A DNA stretch of 64,000 nucleotides from Palleronia salina (GTDB lineage: Bacteria > Pseudomonadota > Alphaproteobacteria > Rhodobacterales > Rhodobacteraceae): NCBI RefSeq assembly GCF_900141995.1, contig NZ_FQZA01000003.1, positions 310,001 through 374,000 of the forward strand. Reading direction: 5' to 3'. The translations under genes were made by a program, and so were the position numbers. Shown here in pieces: positions 41,457-49,925 of the stretch. The notes under the pieces are model-generated. The model was not told where the DNA came from. It ran no database searches and worked only from the letters and a program-made list of their open reading frames with translations. Each line of letters begins with the position of its first letter. The stretch's first letter is position 1.

Positions 41457-42419
41457 TTACTCGGCCAGACCGGCTTCCTCGTAGTAGCGCGCGGCACCCG
41501 GGTGGATGGGCGCCGACAGGCCGTCATTGGCCATCTGCTGGGGCTCGAGGTTGGCGAAAGCCGGGTGCAGGCTGCGGAACTGGTCGATGTTCTCGAACAC
41601 CGCCTTCACGACCTCGTAGACCACGTCTTCGCTGACCGCGTCCGAGGTGACGAAGGTCGCGCCGACGCCGAAGGTTTGCGTGTCCTCGTCATTGCCGCGA
41701 TACATGCCGCCGGGGATGGTGGCCACGCGGTAGTAGCCGTTTTCCTCGACCAGCTTCTCGACCTCGGGGCCGGACACTTCGACCAGGACCGAGTCACAAG
41801 CGGTGGTGGCTTCCTGGATCGAGCCGGACGGGTGGCCGACCGAGTAGACCATCGCGTCGATGTTGTTATCGCACAGCGCCTGGCTCTGCTCGGCGGCCTG
41901 GAGCTCGGAGGCGAGAGCGAAGTCGTCGGTCGTCCAGCCCTTCTCGGCCATCAAGCGCTCCATCAGCGCGCGCTGGCCCGAGCCGGGGTTGCCGATGTTG
42001 ACGCGCTTGCCTTCCAGGTCGTCGAAGGTCTCGATGCCGGCGCCGGCACGGGCGACGACGGTAAAGGGCTCGGGGTGGACCGAGAACACCGCGCGCAGGC
42101 CCTCGAAGGCCTCTTCGAACTGGCCTTCGCCGTTATAGCTCTGGCTCTGCACGTCCGACTGGGCGACGCCGAATTCCAGTTCGCCCTGGCGGATGGCGTT
42201 CACGTTGAAGACCGAACCGCCGGTCGATTCGACCGAGCAGCGGATGCCGTGGTCGGCGCGGCCGCGGTTCACCAGCCGGCAGATCGCGCCGCCGGTGGGA
42301 TAGTAGACGCCGGTCACACCGCCGGTGCCGATGGTGATGAACGTCTCTTCCTGCGCGGCCACGGGGCCGGCCAGGCCGACGGTCAGGGCGGCGATGGCAG
42401 CTGTTCTGAGATAGGACAT
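41457..42419 (-). CDS. TAXI-family TRAP transporter solute-binding protein
   Basis: 320-aa periplasmic protein. The signal peptide [18 protein letters not shown] ends near PVAAQE. Mature motifs of the TAXI family: [54 protein letters not shown], and [24 protein letters not shown] proteins bind glutamate/glutamine-like or other organic acids; the ligand is not predictable. First gene of the operon SBP-permease-Usp-aminotransferase. Confidence 0.94.
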   Translation of the reverse strand: MSYLRTAAIAALTVGLAGPVAAQEETFITIGTGGVTGVYYPTGGAICRLVNRGRADHGIRCSVESTGGSVFNVNAIRQGELEFGVAQSDVQSQSYNGEGQFEEAFEGLRAVFSVHPEPFTVVARAGAGIETFDDLEGKRVNIGNPGSGQRALMERLMAEKGWTTDDFALASELQAAEQSQALCDNNIDAMVYSVGHPSGSIQEATTACDSVLVEVSGPEVEKLVEENGYYRVATIPGGMYRGNDEDTQTFGVGATFVTSDAVSEDVVYEVVKAVFENIDQFRSLHPAFANLEPQQMANDGLSAPIHPGAARYYEEAGLAE

Positions 42420-42623
42420 GGTGTCTCCCTGTTTCGCTTACTTCTTTTTCAGGGGGCCCGCCTTCTGGCGCGCCCCGATACCCTTAAGGATGGCAGAGTT
42501 TTCCCGGTGGGCAAGTCCTTGGTTTCGGCCGCCGCCCGGAGCGCGCCGCGGGGCCGACAGCGCCGACATGGCTATTGTTGCCAAACCGGCGCCTAGCGTT
42601 TCCGAGTCCGACGCCGAATTTTC

Positions 42624-42654
42624 TTGACGTGGATCGAGACTTGCCCGCTAGGAT
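42624..42654 (+). promoter_or_regulatory. Possible sigma-70 promoter of the RTX-like gene
   Basis: TTGACG (42624-42629), 19-bp spacer, TAGGAT (42649-42654), 30 bp before the ATG. The spacer is longer than the optimal 17. GCTAGGAT also occurs 15 bases before the ureD start at the right end of the window. Confidence 0.35.
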
Positions 42655-42683
42655 AAGTCGTTGATCCGTGGGGGATTTCTGAA

Positions 42684-43682
42684 ATGATTGGCTTCGTTTT
42701 CGCCGCCGGGCTGCTGGCGGTGCTGGGTTTTGCGATTTTCGACGACGATGATGATTCGGAGCCGCGGGATGCGGACCTGGAGCTGGAGGGCACGAACGGT
42801 GCGGATACCCTCCAGGGGGGCGCGGGGAATGACTTGCTGCTCGGGCTCGACGGCAATGACCGCATCGACGCGGATGCGGGGGCCGACACGGTCGAGGGCG
42901 GCCCCGGCGACGACAGGCTTTTCGGCGGACCGGGCAACGACCGGATCGACGGCGGCGAGGGCTGGGACCGGATCGACGGGGGACAGGGCAACGACCTGCT
43001 GGTCCCGGGCGCGCCGACGCCGCCCGAAGCCCCGTTCGGCACCGATGAAAACGGTGACCTGATCGTCCCCAATCCGCCCTTCGACTACATCACCGGCGGC
43101 CCGGGCGACGACACCATCGCCGGGATCGAAGGGGAGTTCTTCGCCGCGAACGGCGATGCAGGCGACGACCGCATCACCGGGTCGACCGACGGAGACCTGC
43201 TGGTCGGCGGTGCCGGCGCCGACTTCATCAACGGCGCGCAGGGCGACGACTACCTTTACGGCGGCGACCTTGCCTTGCCGCTGGACCAGGGCGGCGGGTC
43301 CGAGTTCGTCGAGGACATGGCCCCCGACACCCTTCAGGGCGGACGCGGCGATGACCTGCTGCTTCTGCAAGGCGGTGACACCGGTACAGGCGGCCTGGGC
43401 CTGGATGTCTTCGCCATGGCCGAAAGCGGCGAGGATGTGGCGCCCGGCGCGCAGATCACGGTCACCGACTTTACCCTGGGCGAGGATTTCCTGCTGCTGT
43501 TCTTCCCGCCCGGCGCCGAGGCCGAGAACAGCCTGGAAACCTATATCGACGCCCAGCGCCTGACCGAGGCCGGCGTCGAGATCGACCTGGGCTCGGGCGC
43601 GACGCTGGTGCTGCAAGGTGTGGCGCAGCGGCTGGGTCTCGGCGACATTGCCGTCGTCGAACAGGACGAAGTCGCCCTTTGA
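42684..43682 (+). CDS. RTX calcium-binding repeat protein
   Basis: 332-aa acidic protein. An N-terminal hydrophobic segment (MIGFVFAAGLLAVLGFAIF) followed by DDDDDSEPRD acts as an anchor or uncleaved signal. Glycine-Asp-rich nonapeptide repeats of the hemolysin type follow: GTNGADTLQGGAGNDLLLG, then GNDRIDADAGADTVEGGPGDD, GGPGNDRIDGGEGWDRID and others to about residue 110, and again at about residues 140-240 (GGPGDDTIAG, GDDRITGSTDGDLLVGG). These bind calcium as beta-rolls. The C-terminus (ITVTDFTLGEDFLLLFFPPG) is the usual cap. No enzyme domain. The export route is unclear because a type I C-terminal signal is not evident. Confidence 0.82.
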   Translation: MIGFVFAAGLLAVLGFAIFDDDDDSEPRDADLELEGTNGADTLQGGAGNDLLLGLDGNDRIDADAGADTVEGGPGDDRLFGGPGNDRIDGGEGWDRIDGGQGNDLLVPGAPTPPEAPFGTDENGDLIVPNPPFDYITGGPGDDTIAGIEGEFFAANGDAGDDRITGSTDGDLLVGGAGADFINGAQGDDYLYGGDLALPLDQGGGSEFVEDMAPDTLQGGRGDDLLLLQGGDTGTGGLGLDVFAMAESGEDVAPGAQITVTDFTLGEDFLLLFFPPGAEAENSLETYIDAQRLTEAGVEIDLGSGATLVLQGVAQRLGLGDIAVVEQDEVAL

Positions 43683-43687
43683 GCGAC

Positions 43688-43729
43688 GGCCACCCGCGCA
43701 GGATGGTGATCGCTGCGCGGGTGGCCTTT
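43688..43729 (+). terminator. Intrinsic terminator after the RTX-like gene
   Basis: Perfect 13-bp stem: GGCCACCCGCGCA (43688-43700), 13-base loop, TGCGCGGGTGGCC (43714-43726), then TTTC. It begins 6 bases after the stop codon. Confidence 0.75.
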
Positions 43730-43803
43730 CGGCAGGTGCCGGTTATAACGTCCGGAACTGGCAGCCAATATGCTGCCATTCGCCCGACTGGACCCGTTGA
43801 CCC

Positions 43804-44442
43804 ATGCCGCACCACCGGACCGATGACCTGGACGAGCTGATCGCCTGCCCGGTCTGTGACGCGCTCTACCACGCACGCATGCCCGAAACGGGCGAGCGGG
43901 TGACCTGCTCGCGGTGCCACCACGTGCTGATCGCGCCGAAGGAAGGGGCGTTCCTCCGGGTCATCGCGCTGGCCCTGACGGTGATGATCCTGATGCTGGG
44001 CGCGACCTTCTTTCCGTTCCTGTCGATCGACGCGCAGGGCTTTTCCAACGCGGCGTCGGTTTTCGACTCGGCCCTGGCCTTCACGGATGGCGGCTGGATG
44101 GTGGCGCTGTCCTTCGCCACCGCCGCGCTGATCGTGCTGATCCCGGTGCTGCGGGCCGCGCTGGTGATCTACGTGCTGGGGCCGCTGGCCTTCGGGCGCA
44201 AGCCGTGGCCCGGTGCCCGCGCCGCGTTCCGCTGGTCCGAGGACCTGCGCCCGTGGTCCATGGCAGAGATCTTCGTCATCGGGGTCGCCGTGGCGCTGGT
44301 GAAGGTCAGCGACCTTGCCCGCGTGGATTACGGACCGGCCTTCTTCATGTTCGCGGCGCTGGTGGTGGTGATCGTGCTGCAGGACGGATCGATGTGCAGA
44401 TGGACCATATGGAAGACGCTGGAAGACAAGAAAAGCTCGTAA
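43804..44442 (+). CDS. pqiA: Paraquat-inducible protein A (first copy)
   Basis: 212-aa inner-membrane protein. The N-terminal zinc-ribbon has LIACPVCDALYHARM and VTCSRCHHVLIAPK. Four hydrophobic segments follow (IALALTVMILMLGATFFPFL, then MVALSFATAALIVLIPVL, then AEIFVIGVAVALVKVSDL and FFMFAALVVVIVLQ). In E. coli one longer PqiA contains two such halves; here they are two adjacent genes. It is thought to drive or gate lipid transport through the PqiB MCE tunnel. Overlaps the next gene by 43 nt in another frame. Confidence 0.9.
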   Translation: MPHHRTDDLDELIACPVCDALYHARMPETGERVTCSRCHHVLIAPKEGAFLRVIALALTVMILMLGATFFPFLSIDAQGFSNAASVFDSALAFTDGGWMVALSFATAALIVLIPVLRAALVIYVLGPLAFGRKPWPGARAAFRWSEDLRPWSMAEIFVIGVAVALVKVSDLARVDYGPAFFMFAALVVVIVLQDGSMCRWTIWKTLEDKKSS

Positions 44443-45047
44443 GCGCCCGGCGCGCGGGGCTGGTCGCCTGCACCCGCTGCACCCGCGTCTGGCCCGCCGG
44501 CACCGATGTCTGCGGCCGGTGCGGCAGCGACTTAAGGTCGCGCGACTACCGATCGCTCCAGCGGGTCTGGGCGTGGCTGACGGTGGGCATCATCTGCTAC
44601 ATCCCCGCCAACCTCTACCCGATGCTGCGCACGCGCGTGCTGTTCACCGAGACCGAGTCGACCATCGTCGAGGGCGCGCTGGACCTTGCGCTGCACGGCG
44701 CGGTGGGCATCGCGCTCATCATTTTCATCGCGTCGGTGATGATCCCGGTCGGCAAGTTCATCGCCATCGGCTGGCTGGCCTACTCGGTCGCCAAGCCCCT
44801 GACGATGGAGCCGCATCGCCGCCACAAGTTGTATGAATTCGTCGAATTCATCGGCCGCTGGTCCATGATAGACGTCTTCGTTGTTGCCATTCTGTCGGCC
44901 TTGGTACAGCTAAATGTAGCGGCAGCCATCAATCCCGGCCCTGCCGCCTTCACCTTCGCGCTGTCGGTGATCTTCACGATGCTGGCCGCCCAGAGTTTCG
45001 ACGCCCGGATGATCTGGGACACCGACGAGGATCCCCGCGCCAGATGA
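44400..45047 (+). CDS. pqiA: Paraquat-inducible protein A (second copy)
   Basis: 215 aa from ATG 44400 (alternative ATG 44409). The zinc-ribbon is LVACTRCTRVWPAGTDVCGRCGSDL. The PqiA core shows LTVGIICYIPANLYPMLRTR (the PANLYPM signature), VGIALIIFIASVMIPVGKF and GRWSMIDVFVVAILSALVQLN (WSMIDVFV, also typical). Together with the 43804 gene it makes the two-module PqiA found fused in enterobacteria. Overlaps pqiB by 4 nt (ATGA). Confidence 0.92.
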   Translation: MDHMEDAGRQEKLVSARRAGLVACTRCTRVWPAGTDVCGRCGSDLRSRDYRSLQRVWAWLTVGIICYIPANLYPMLRTRVLFTETESTIVEGALDLALHGAVGIALIIFIASVMIPVGKFIAIGWLAYSVAKPLTMEPHRRHKLYEFVEFIGRWSMIDVFVVAILSALVQLNVAAAINPGPAAFTFALSVIFTMLAAQSFDARMIWDTDEDPRAR

Positions 45048-47899
45048 GTGACAGCAATTCACCCGGGTCGCCGGGCGCGGCCGAGCCCGAAATGCGTCGC
45101 GCGAAGCGGTCGATCCTGAACCGTGTCTCCATCGTCTGGCTGGTGCCGATCCTGGCATTGATCGTGTCGCTGCTGGTGGTCTGGCAGAACGTCAACGACC
45201 GGGGCCCCCTGATCGAGGTCGTCTTCGAGGATGCATCGGGCATCAGCACGGACGAGACCGAAGTGCGCTATCGCGACGTGGCGGTGGGCGTGGTCGAGGC
45301 GCTGGATTTCACCGAGGACCTGCAACAGGTTGTGGCCCAGATCCGCATGGACAAGGAAATCGCCGCGTACCTGGACGAGGATGCCGAGTTCTGGGTGGTC
45401 AAGCCCGAGGTCTCGGCGCGTGGTGTGTCGGGGCTCGATACCGTTCTGAGCGGTGTCTACATCGAGGCCAGCTGGGACAGCGATATCGGCGCGCCGCAGT
45501 CCCGCTTCGATGGCCGTCCGCAGGCGCCGCTGGCGCCTTACGGCCGCGAGGGCGTGTCGTTCCAGCTGCGGGGCCAGTCGGTCGAGGGCCTGTCGGAGGG
45601 CACCGAGATCTACTACCGCGGCATCGCGGTGGGTCAGATCGCCAACCTGCGTCTGAGCGAGGATGGCGCGTCGGTCATCGCCGATGCGTTCGTGCAGGCG
45701 CCGCAGTCACGCCTGATCTCGACCGCCACGCGGTTCTGGGACACCTCGGGCTTCACCTTCAGTTTCGGCGCGCAGGGCGCGCAGCTGAGCGTGTCCTCCC
45801 TCGCTTCGCTGGTCTCGGGCGGGATCAGCTTCGACACGCCCGTCTCGGGCGGCGAGCCGGTGACCGACGATACGGTCTTCCGCCTGTTCGGCGACGAGGA
45901 AACCGCCCGCAGCTCGGTCTTTTCCGACAGTTCGGACGGCGAGCCGGTGAACCTGTCCATCGTGTTCGAGGAAAGCGTGCCGGGGCTGGAGCAGGGCGCG
46001 GACGTGGATTTCGGCGGCATCGTCGTCGGCTCGGTCACCGCGCTGACGGGCCTCGTGGACGAGGCGCGGTTCGGCGACCGCGACATCCGGCTGCTGACGA
46101 CGATCGAGATCCGGCCCGGCAAGCTGGGGTTGGAAGGCGGCGCGACCGAGGACGACGTCTACGACTTCTTCGATTTCGCCGTGGCGCGCGGGCTGCGGGC
46201 GCAGCTGCAATCGGCCTCGATCCTGGGCGGTTTGCAGATCGCGCTGGTCGAAACCCAGTCGCTGACCGACGCCGAGCTCGACTTCGATGCCGAGCCCTAT
46301 CCGCAGATTCCGTCGATCGCGCCCGACCTGTCGGATTTCACCGACACGGCGCAGGGCGTGTTCAACCGGATCAACGCGCTGCCCATCGAAGAGCTTCTGG
46401 ACAACGCCAATTCCCTCATGTCGTCGGTCACCCGGCTCGTGAACGAGGATGGCGTGCAGGAAACCCCGGACGAGATCCTGCGCATCCTGGCCGCCGTGCG
46501 GGGGCTGATCTCGTCGGAGGGGATCCAGTCGATCCCGAACCAGGCGAACGAGCTGATGCTCACCCTGAACGAGACCGCCACCGACCTGCGTGGTGTCGTG
46601 GCCGAGCTTCAGGCCGCCGGCGCGGTCGAGCAACTGACCGAGGCGCTGGCCGCGGCCGAGGAAGCCGCCGACGCGGTCGTGGTCGCGACCGCCGATTTCC
46701 CGCAACTGGTCCAGAGCGCGGATGGCGTCGCGCAGGAGGTCCAGTCCCTGGTGGTGTCGGTGAACGAGCTGCCGCTGGACGTGGCGGTGAACAACGTGAA
46801 CGACCTGATCGCGCGGATCGATACACTGATCGCGGGCGCCGAGGTGCAGGCGCTGCCGGGCGAGGTGAACGATACGCTCGCCGTCCTGCGCGACACGCTC
46901 ACCCAGGTCGAGGAAAGCGGGCTTCTGCCCCAGGCGACCCAGACCCTGGCCACCGCCGAGGGTGCGCTCACCGACCTGACCGCCGATCTGCAGTCCGCGC
47001 TGGCCGAGGCCGAGCGTGCGGCCGCGGCCGTGACCGAGGCCACCGCCGACCTGCCGCAGGTCCTGTCCACGGCCGACACCGCGGCCGCCGAGGTGGCGGC
47101 CCTGGTGCGCAGCGTGAACGAGATGCCCCTGGGCGACGTGGTCGCCAATGCCGAAAGCCTGGTGGGCCGGATCGACACGCTGGTCGCCGGCGCCGAGGTG
47201 CAGGCGCTCCCGGGCGAGGTGAACGACACGCTGTTCGTCCTGCGCGACACGCTGGCCCAGATCGAGGAGTCGGGGCTGCTCGAACAGGCCACCCGGACGC
47301 TCGCCACCGCCGAGACATCGGTCACCGACCTGACCCTGCAATTGCAGGAGGTCCTGACCGAGGCGCAACGCGCCGCCACCTCGGTCGCCAACGCCACGGA
47401 CCAGACGCCTGAGCTGATCGACCGGGCCAACCGCATCGCCGAGGACCTGGAAACGCTGTCCTCCGAGGCGGCGACCATCCCGGTGCAGGAGCTTTCGGCG
47501 CAGGTGTCCGAGCTGGTCGCCTCGGCCAACACGCTGGTGTCCAGCGACGATACCCAGCGGCTGCCGGGCGCCCTGGCCGATGCCCTGAACGAGGTGCAGC
47601 GCGTGCTGATCACCATCCAGGACGGCGGGCTGATCGAGAACGCGAACCAGACCATGGCCTCGGCCGAGCAGGCCGCCGACGCGATCCGCCGCGCCGCCGA
47701 CCAGCTGCCCGCGCTGCTGACCACCACGTCGCGCCTGCTGGTGCAGTCGGGCGAGGTTCTGCAGGGCTACGAGGCCAATGGCCAGCTGGGCTCGCAGGCC
47801 CGCGCCACCCTGCGCGAAGTGCAGGAAGCGGCCCAGTCCATCGACTCGCTCGCCCGCCAGATCGAACGTTCCCCCAACTCGCTGCTGTTTGGACGCTGA
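45044..47899 (+). CDS. pqiB: Long PqiB-type MCE-domain intermembrane transport protein
   Basis: 951-aa protein, about 400 residues longer than E. coli PqiB. An N-terminal transmembrane helix (SIVWLVPILALIVSLLVVWQ) is followed by three MCE domains (starting near GPLIEVVFEDASGISTDETEVRYRDV; GREGVSFQLRGQSVEGL; PVNLSIVFEESVPGLEQGADV). The C-terminal 500 residues are coiled-coil with tandem units of 118 aa (period 354 nt, marked by AGAEVQALPGEVNDTL and related forms at about nt 46832, 47186 and 47540, with a shorter-spaced degenerate unit before). In PqiB the coil forms a syringe-like needle bridging the periplasm; a longer coil could mean a longer needle. Operon with pqiA and pqiC. Confidence 0.9.
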   Translation: MSDSNSPGSPGAAEPEMRRAKRSILNRVSIVWLVPILALIVSLLVVWQNVNDRGPLIEVVFEDASGISTDETEVRYRDVAVGVVEALDFTEDLQQVVAQIRMDKEIAAYLDEDAEFWVVKPEVSARGVSGLDTVLSGVYIEASWDSDIGAPQSRFDGRPQAPLAPYGREGVSFQLRGQSVEGLSEGTEIYYRGIAVGQIANLRLSEDGASVIADAFVQAPQSRLISTATRFWDTSGFTFSFGAQGAQLSVSSLASLVSGGISFDTPVSGGEPVTDDTVFRLFGDEETARSSVFSDSSDGEPVNLSIVFEESVPGLEQGADVDFGGIVVGSVTALTGLVDEARFGDRDIRLLTTIEIRPGKLGLEGGATEDDVYDFFDFAVARGLRAQLQSASILGGLQIALVETQSLTDAELDFDAEPYPQIPSIAPDLSDFTDTAQGVFNRINALPIEELLDNANSLMSSVTRLVNEDGVQETPDEILRILAAVRGLISSEGIQSIPNQANELMLTLNETATDLRGVVAELQAAGAVEQLTEALAAAEEAADAVVVATADFPQLVQSADGVAQEVQSLVVSVNELPLDVAVNNVNDLIARIDTLIAGAEVQALPGEVNDTLAVLRDTLTQVEESGLLPQATQTLATAEGALTDLTADLQSALAEAERAAAAVTEATADLPQVLSTADTAAAEVAALVRSVNEMPLGDVVANAESLVGRIDTLVAGAEVQALPGEVNDTLFVLRDTLAQIEESGLLEQATRTLATAETSVTDLTLQLQEVLTEAQRAATSVANATDQTPELIDRANRIAEDLETLSSEAATIPVQELSAQVSELVASANTLVSSDDTQRLPGALADALNEVQRVLITIQDGGLIENANQTMASAEQAADAIRRAADQLPALLTTTSRLLVQSGEVLQGYEANGQLGSQARATLREVQEAAQSIDSLARQIERSPNSLLFGR

Positions 47900-47900
47900 C

Positions 47901-48452
47901 ATGACCCGTATCGCCCTTGCCCTCGTCCTGACGCTCGCCGCCTGCGGTGGCACGCCGCTGCGCTACGAGCTGCCGCCTGTGCCCGAGACCGACCGCATCG
48001 CGGTGTCTTCGGGATCGGTCGAGGTGCGCGACGTGTCGCTGCCCACCTACGCCAGCCAGGAGGTGATCTTCGTCGAGGACGAGACCGGCGCGCTGGTCAG
48101 CGACGACAACCTGCTTTGGGCGGACGACCCCGAGCGGGCCTTCACCGAGGGACTCGCGCTGGGCCTGGCCCGGCTGACCCGCGCCCGCGTCGCGGCCGAG
48201 CCCTGGCCGTTCTACGAGCCGCCCGCTGCCCGGGTCGAGGTGCGCTTTTCGCGCGCGCTGGCGGGCGCGGACGGCCAGTTCCGCATCGCGGGGCAGTATT
48301 TCGTGGCCTCGCCCGACGGTACCCGCCGCGACACCGCGCGCCGCTTCGATCTGTCGGCGCCCTACGCCGCGGCCAATGCCACGGCCATCGCCGCCGCCAA
48401 GGCCCGGGTCATCGACGACCTGGCCCGGATGATCGCGCGCGACGGGCTCTAG
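47901..48452 (+). CDS. pqiC: PqiC-family outer-membrane lipoprotein
   Basis: 183-aa lipoprotein: signal peptide MTRIALALVLTLAACGGTPLRYEL with the lipobox LAAC (Cys15). The mature ABC-trans_aux-type fold shows RIAVSSGSVEVRDVSLPTYASQEVIF, then DDPERAFTEGLALGLAR and the late helix AAAKARVIDDLARMIA. It caps the PqiB needle at the outer membrane. ATG 47901 lies 1 base after the pqiB stop. Confidence 0.88.
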   Translation: MTRIALALVLTLAACGGTPLRYELPPVPETDRIAVSSGSVEVRDVSLPTYASQEVIFVEDETGALVSDDNLLWADDPERAFTEGLALGLARLTRARVAAEPWPFYEPPAARVEVRFSRALAGADGQFRIAGQYFVASPDGTRRDTARRFDLSAPYAAANATAIAAAKARVIDDLARMIARDGL

Positions 48453-48465
48453 GGCTCCGACCCGC

Positions 48466-48487
48466 TTCATCTTTCCAGAAATACCTA
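48466..48487 (+). repeat. Roseobacter-type dispersed repeat fragment
   Basis: TTCATCTTTCCAGAAATACC plus two bases. It shares TTCATC and AAATAC with the repeats at 36681, 36755 and 60593 and lies in the 32-bp convergent gap between pqiC and the ABC1 kinase gene. Confidence 0.4.
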
Positions 48488-49843
48488 AAGGGGCGGCTTC
48501 CCGGCCCGCCGGTCCTGCGCCTGGCGGAACCGCTCGACGATCGGCCGAAGGGCCACGTTGGCCCCCAGCCGCGCGGCCAGCAGGTAGGTGCCGGCCACCT
48601 TGCGCTGCACGAACAGGGTTTCGGTGGGCGGCACGTGCCAGAAATCGCGCTCGGCGCCGATGGACATGCCCTTGCGCCGCAGCCGGCCCAGCAGGTCCGA
48701 ACCGGCGAAATCGTGGGGCCGGTCGCTCAGCACCGGCTCCAATGCCGTCTCGAACATGTCGAGGATGGTCTCGCGGTGGCGCGTGGGATCATCCGCGCCG
48801 AAGATGCCCACCGCCTGCATGGCCGTGCTCTCGGCGGCACGGTCGCGGGCGAAACCGGCCTCCATCAGCGCGCGGTACGCGGCGACCAACGCGGGCGACA
48901 GCGCCCGCGTCGCCCCGAAATCGAGCAGCACGATCCGGCCGGTGTCGGGCTGCCAGCGGTAATTGGCGAAGTTCGGATCGGTCTGCATGTAGCCGAGGTC
49001 GAACAGTTCGCGCAGAACCAGCGCGATCAGTCGCGCGGCGATCGTGTCGCGCGTCTCCTGCGGTCCCGTCTCGACCGCGTCGAGCGGCTGGCTTTCGATG
49101 TAGTCCATCGCCAGGATGTCGCGCGTGGACAGGTCCGGTTGCAAACGGGGCACGACGAACTCCGGATCGTCGCCCAGCAGCCCGTGGATCCGCTCCAGCG
49201 CCTCGGCCTCGCGGATGTAATCCGCCTCTTCGTGCAGCTGCCGTCGCGCGTCGTCCAGCAGCCCCGAGAGATCCATCTGTCGCGGCACCACGCCCGGCAT
49301 CCGCATGAGCCCGCCGATATTGCGCACGTCGCTGTCGATGGAGCCGCGCACGCCGGGATACTGCACCTTGATCGCCAGGTCGCGCCCGTCTTTCGTCTGC
49401 GCGCGGTGCACCTGCCCGATGCTGGCCGCCGCGATGGGCCGTACGTCGAAACGGCGGAACCGCTTCTGCCAGTCTGACCCCCAATTTTCCTCCAGCACCC
49501 GGCGTAGCTGTTTCGGCGGCATCGGGTCCGCGTCGGCGCGCAGCCGGGCGAAGATCGCGGCCAGCTCGGGCGGCAGCAGGTCCGCCGTCTCCATCGAGAT
49601 GAGCTGCCCCACCTTCATCGCCGCGCCGCGCATGCGCGACAGCTCGTCCGTCAGGGCCTTGGCGTTCGCGGGCGTCATCAACAGGTCGTTCAGCCGGGGG
49701 CGCCGCCCGCGCGCCACCTGTCCCGCGCCCGAGGCCAGCGCCCGGCCCGCCATGCCACCGGACATGCGGCCCATGCCGAACAGGCGCGATAGCCGGTCGG
49801 CGGGCACGGCGCGCCCGGTATTGCCGTTGAAATCCTCGGACAT
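48485..49843 (-). CDS. ABC1/UbiB-family atypical kinase
   Basis: 452 aa from ATG 49843 (CAGGAG 5 bases upstream). Family motifs: the N-terminal extension with K-x-G-Q in AAMKVGQLISMETADLLPPEL (about residue 72), the Ala-rich nucleotide loop RPIAAASIGQVHRA, the catalytic Lys in DLAIKVQYPGV, MDYIESQPLD, the metal-binding DPNFANYRW and the DFG-like LLDFGATRALS. Such kinases (UbiB, COQ8) support ubiquinone or lipid metabolism through ATPase activity. A more basic N-terminus is missing compared with UbiB and there is no C-terminal membrane pair, so it is not necessarily UbiB itself. Confidence 0.9.
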   Translation of the reverse strand: MSEDFNGNTGRAVPADRLSRLFGMGRMSGGMAGRALASGAGQVARGRRPRLNDLLMTPANAKALTDELSRMRGAAMKVGQLISMETADLLPPELAAIFARLRADADPMPPKQLRRVLEENWGSDWQKRFRRFDVRPIAAASIGQVHRAQTKDGRDLAIKVQYPGVRGSIDSDVRNIGGLMRMPGVVPRQMDLSGLLDDARRQLHEEADYIREAEALERIHGLLGDDPEFVVPRLQPDLSTRDILAMDYIESQPLDAVETGPQETRDTIAARLIALVLRELFDLGYMQTDPNFANYRWQPDTGRIVLLDFGATRALSPALVAAYRALMEAGFARDRAAESTAMQAVGIFGADDPTRHRETILDMFETALEPVLSDRPHDFAGSDLLGRLRRKGMSIGAERDFWHVPPTETLFVQRKVAGTYLLAARLGANVALRPIVERFRQAQDRRAGKPPL

Positions 49844-49925
49844 AGGGTCTCCTGTGGTCTGGCACTGATCTATCCCGGACCACGCGGCCCGCCAGCCGCA
49901 AACGGTCGCAGCCCCGGAGCCCGCC

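Noticed and set aside
38458-41484. 1008-codon open frame on the plus strand opposite the TRAP permease
   Set aside because: Shadow of the 880-aa permease on the other strand: the His/Asp/Gly/Arg-rich translation has no domain, and the true gene has clear TAXI-TRAP motifs and a start.
45707-47953. 748-codon open frame on the minus strand opposite pqiB
   Set aside because: Its repeats only mirror the pqiB coiled-coil units; composition is Gly/Arg/His-rich with no recognisable fold.
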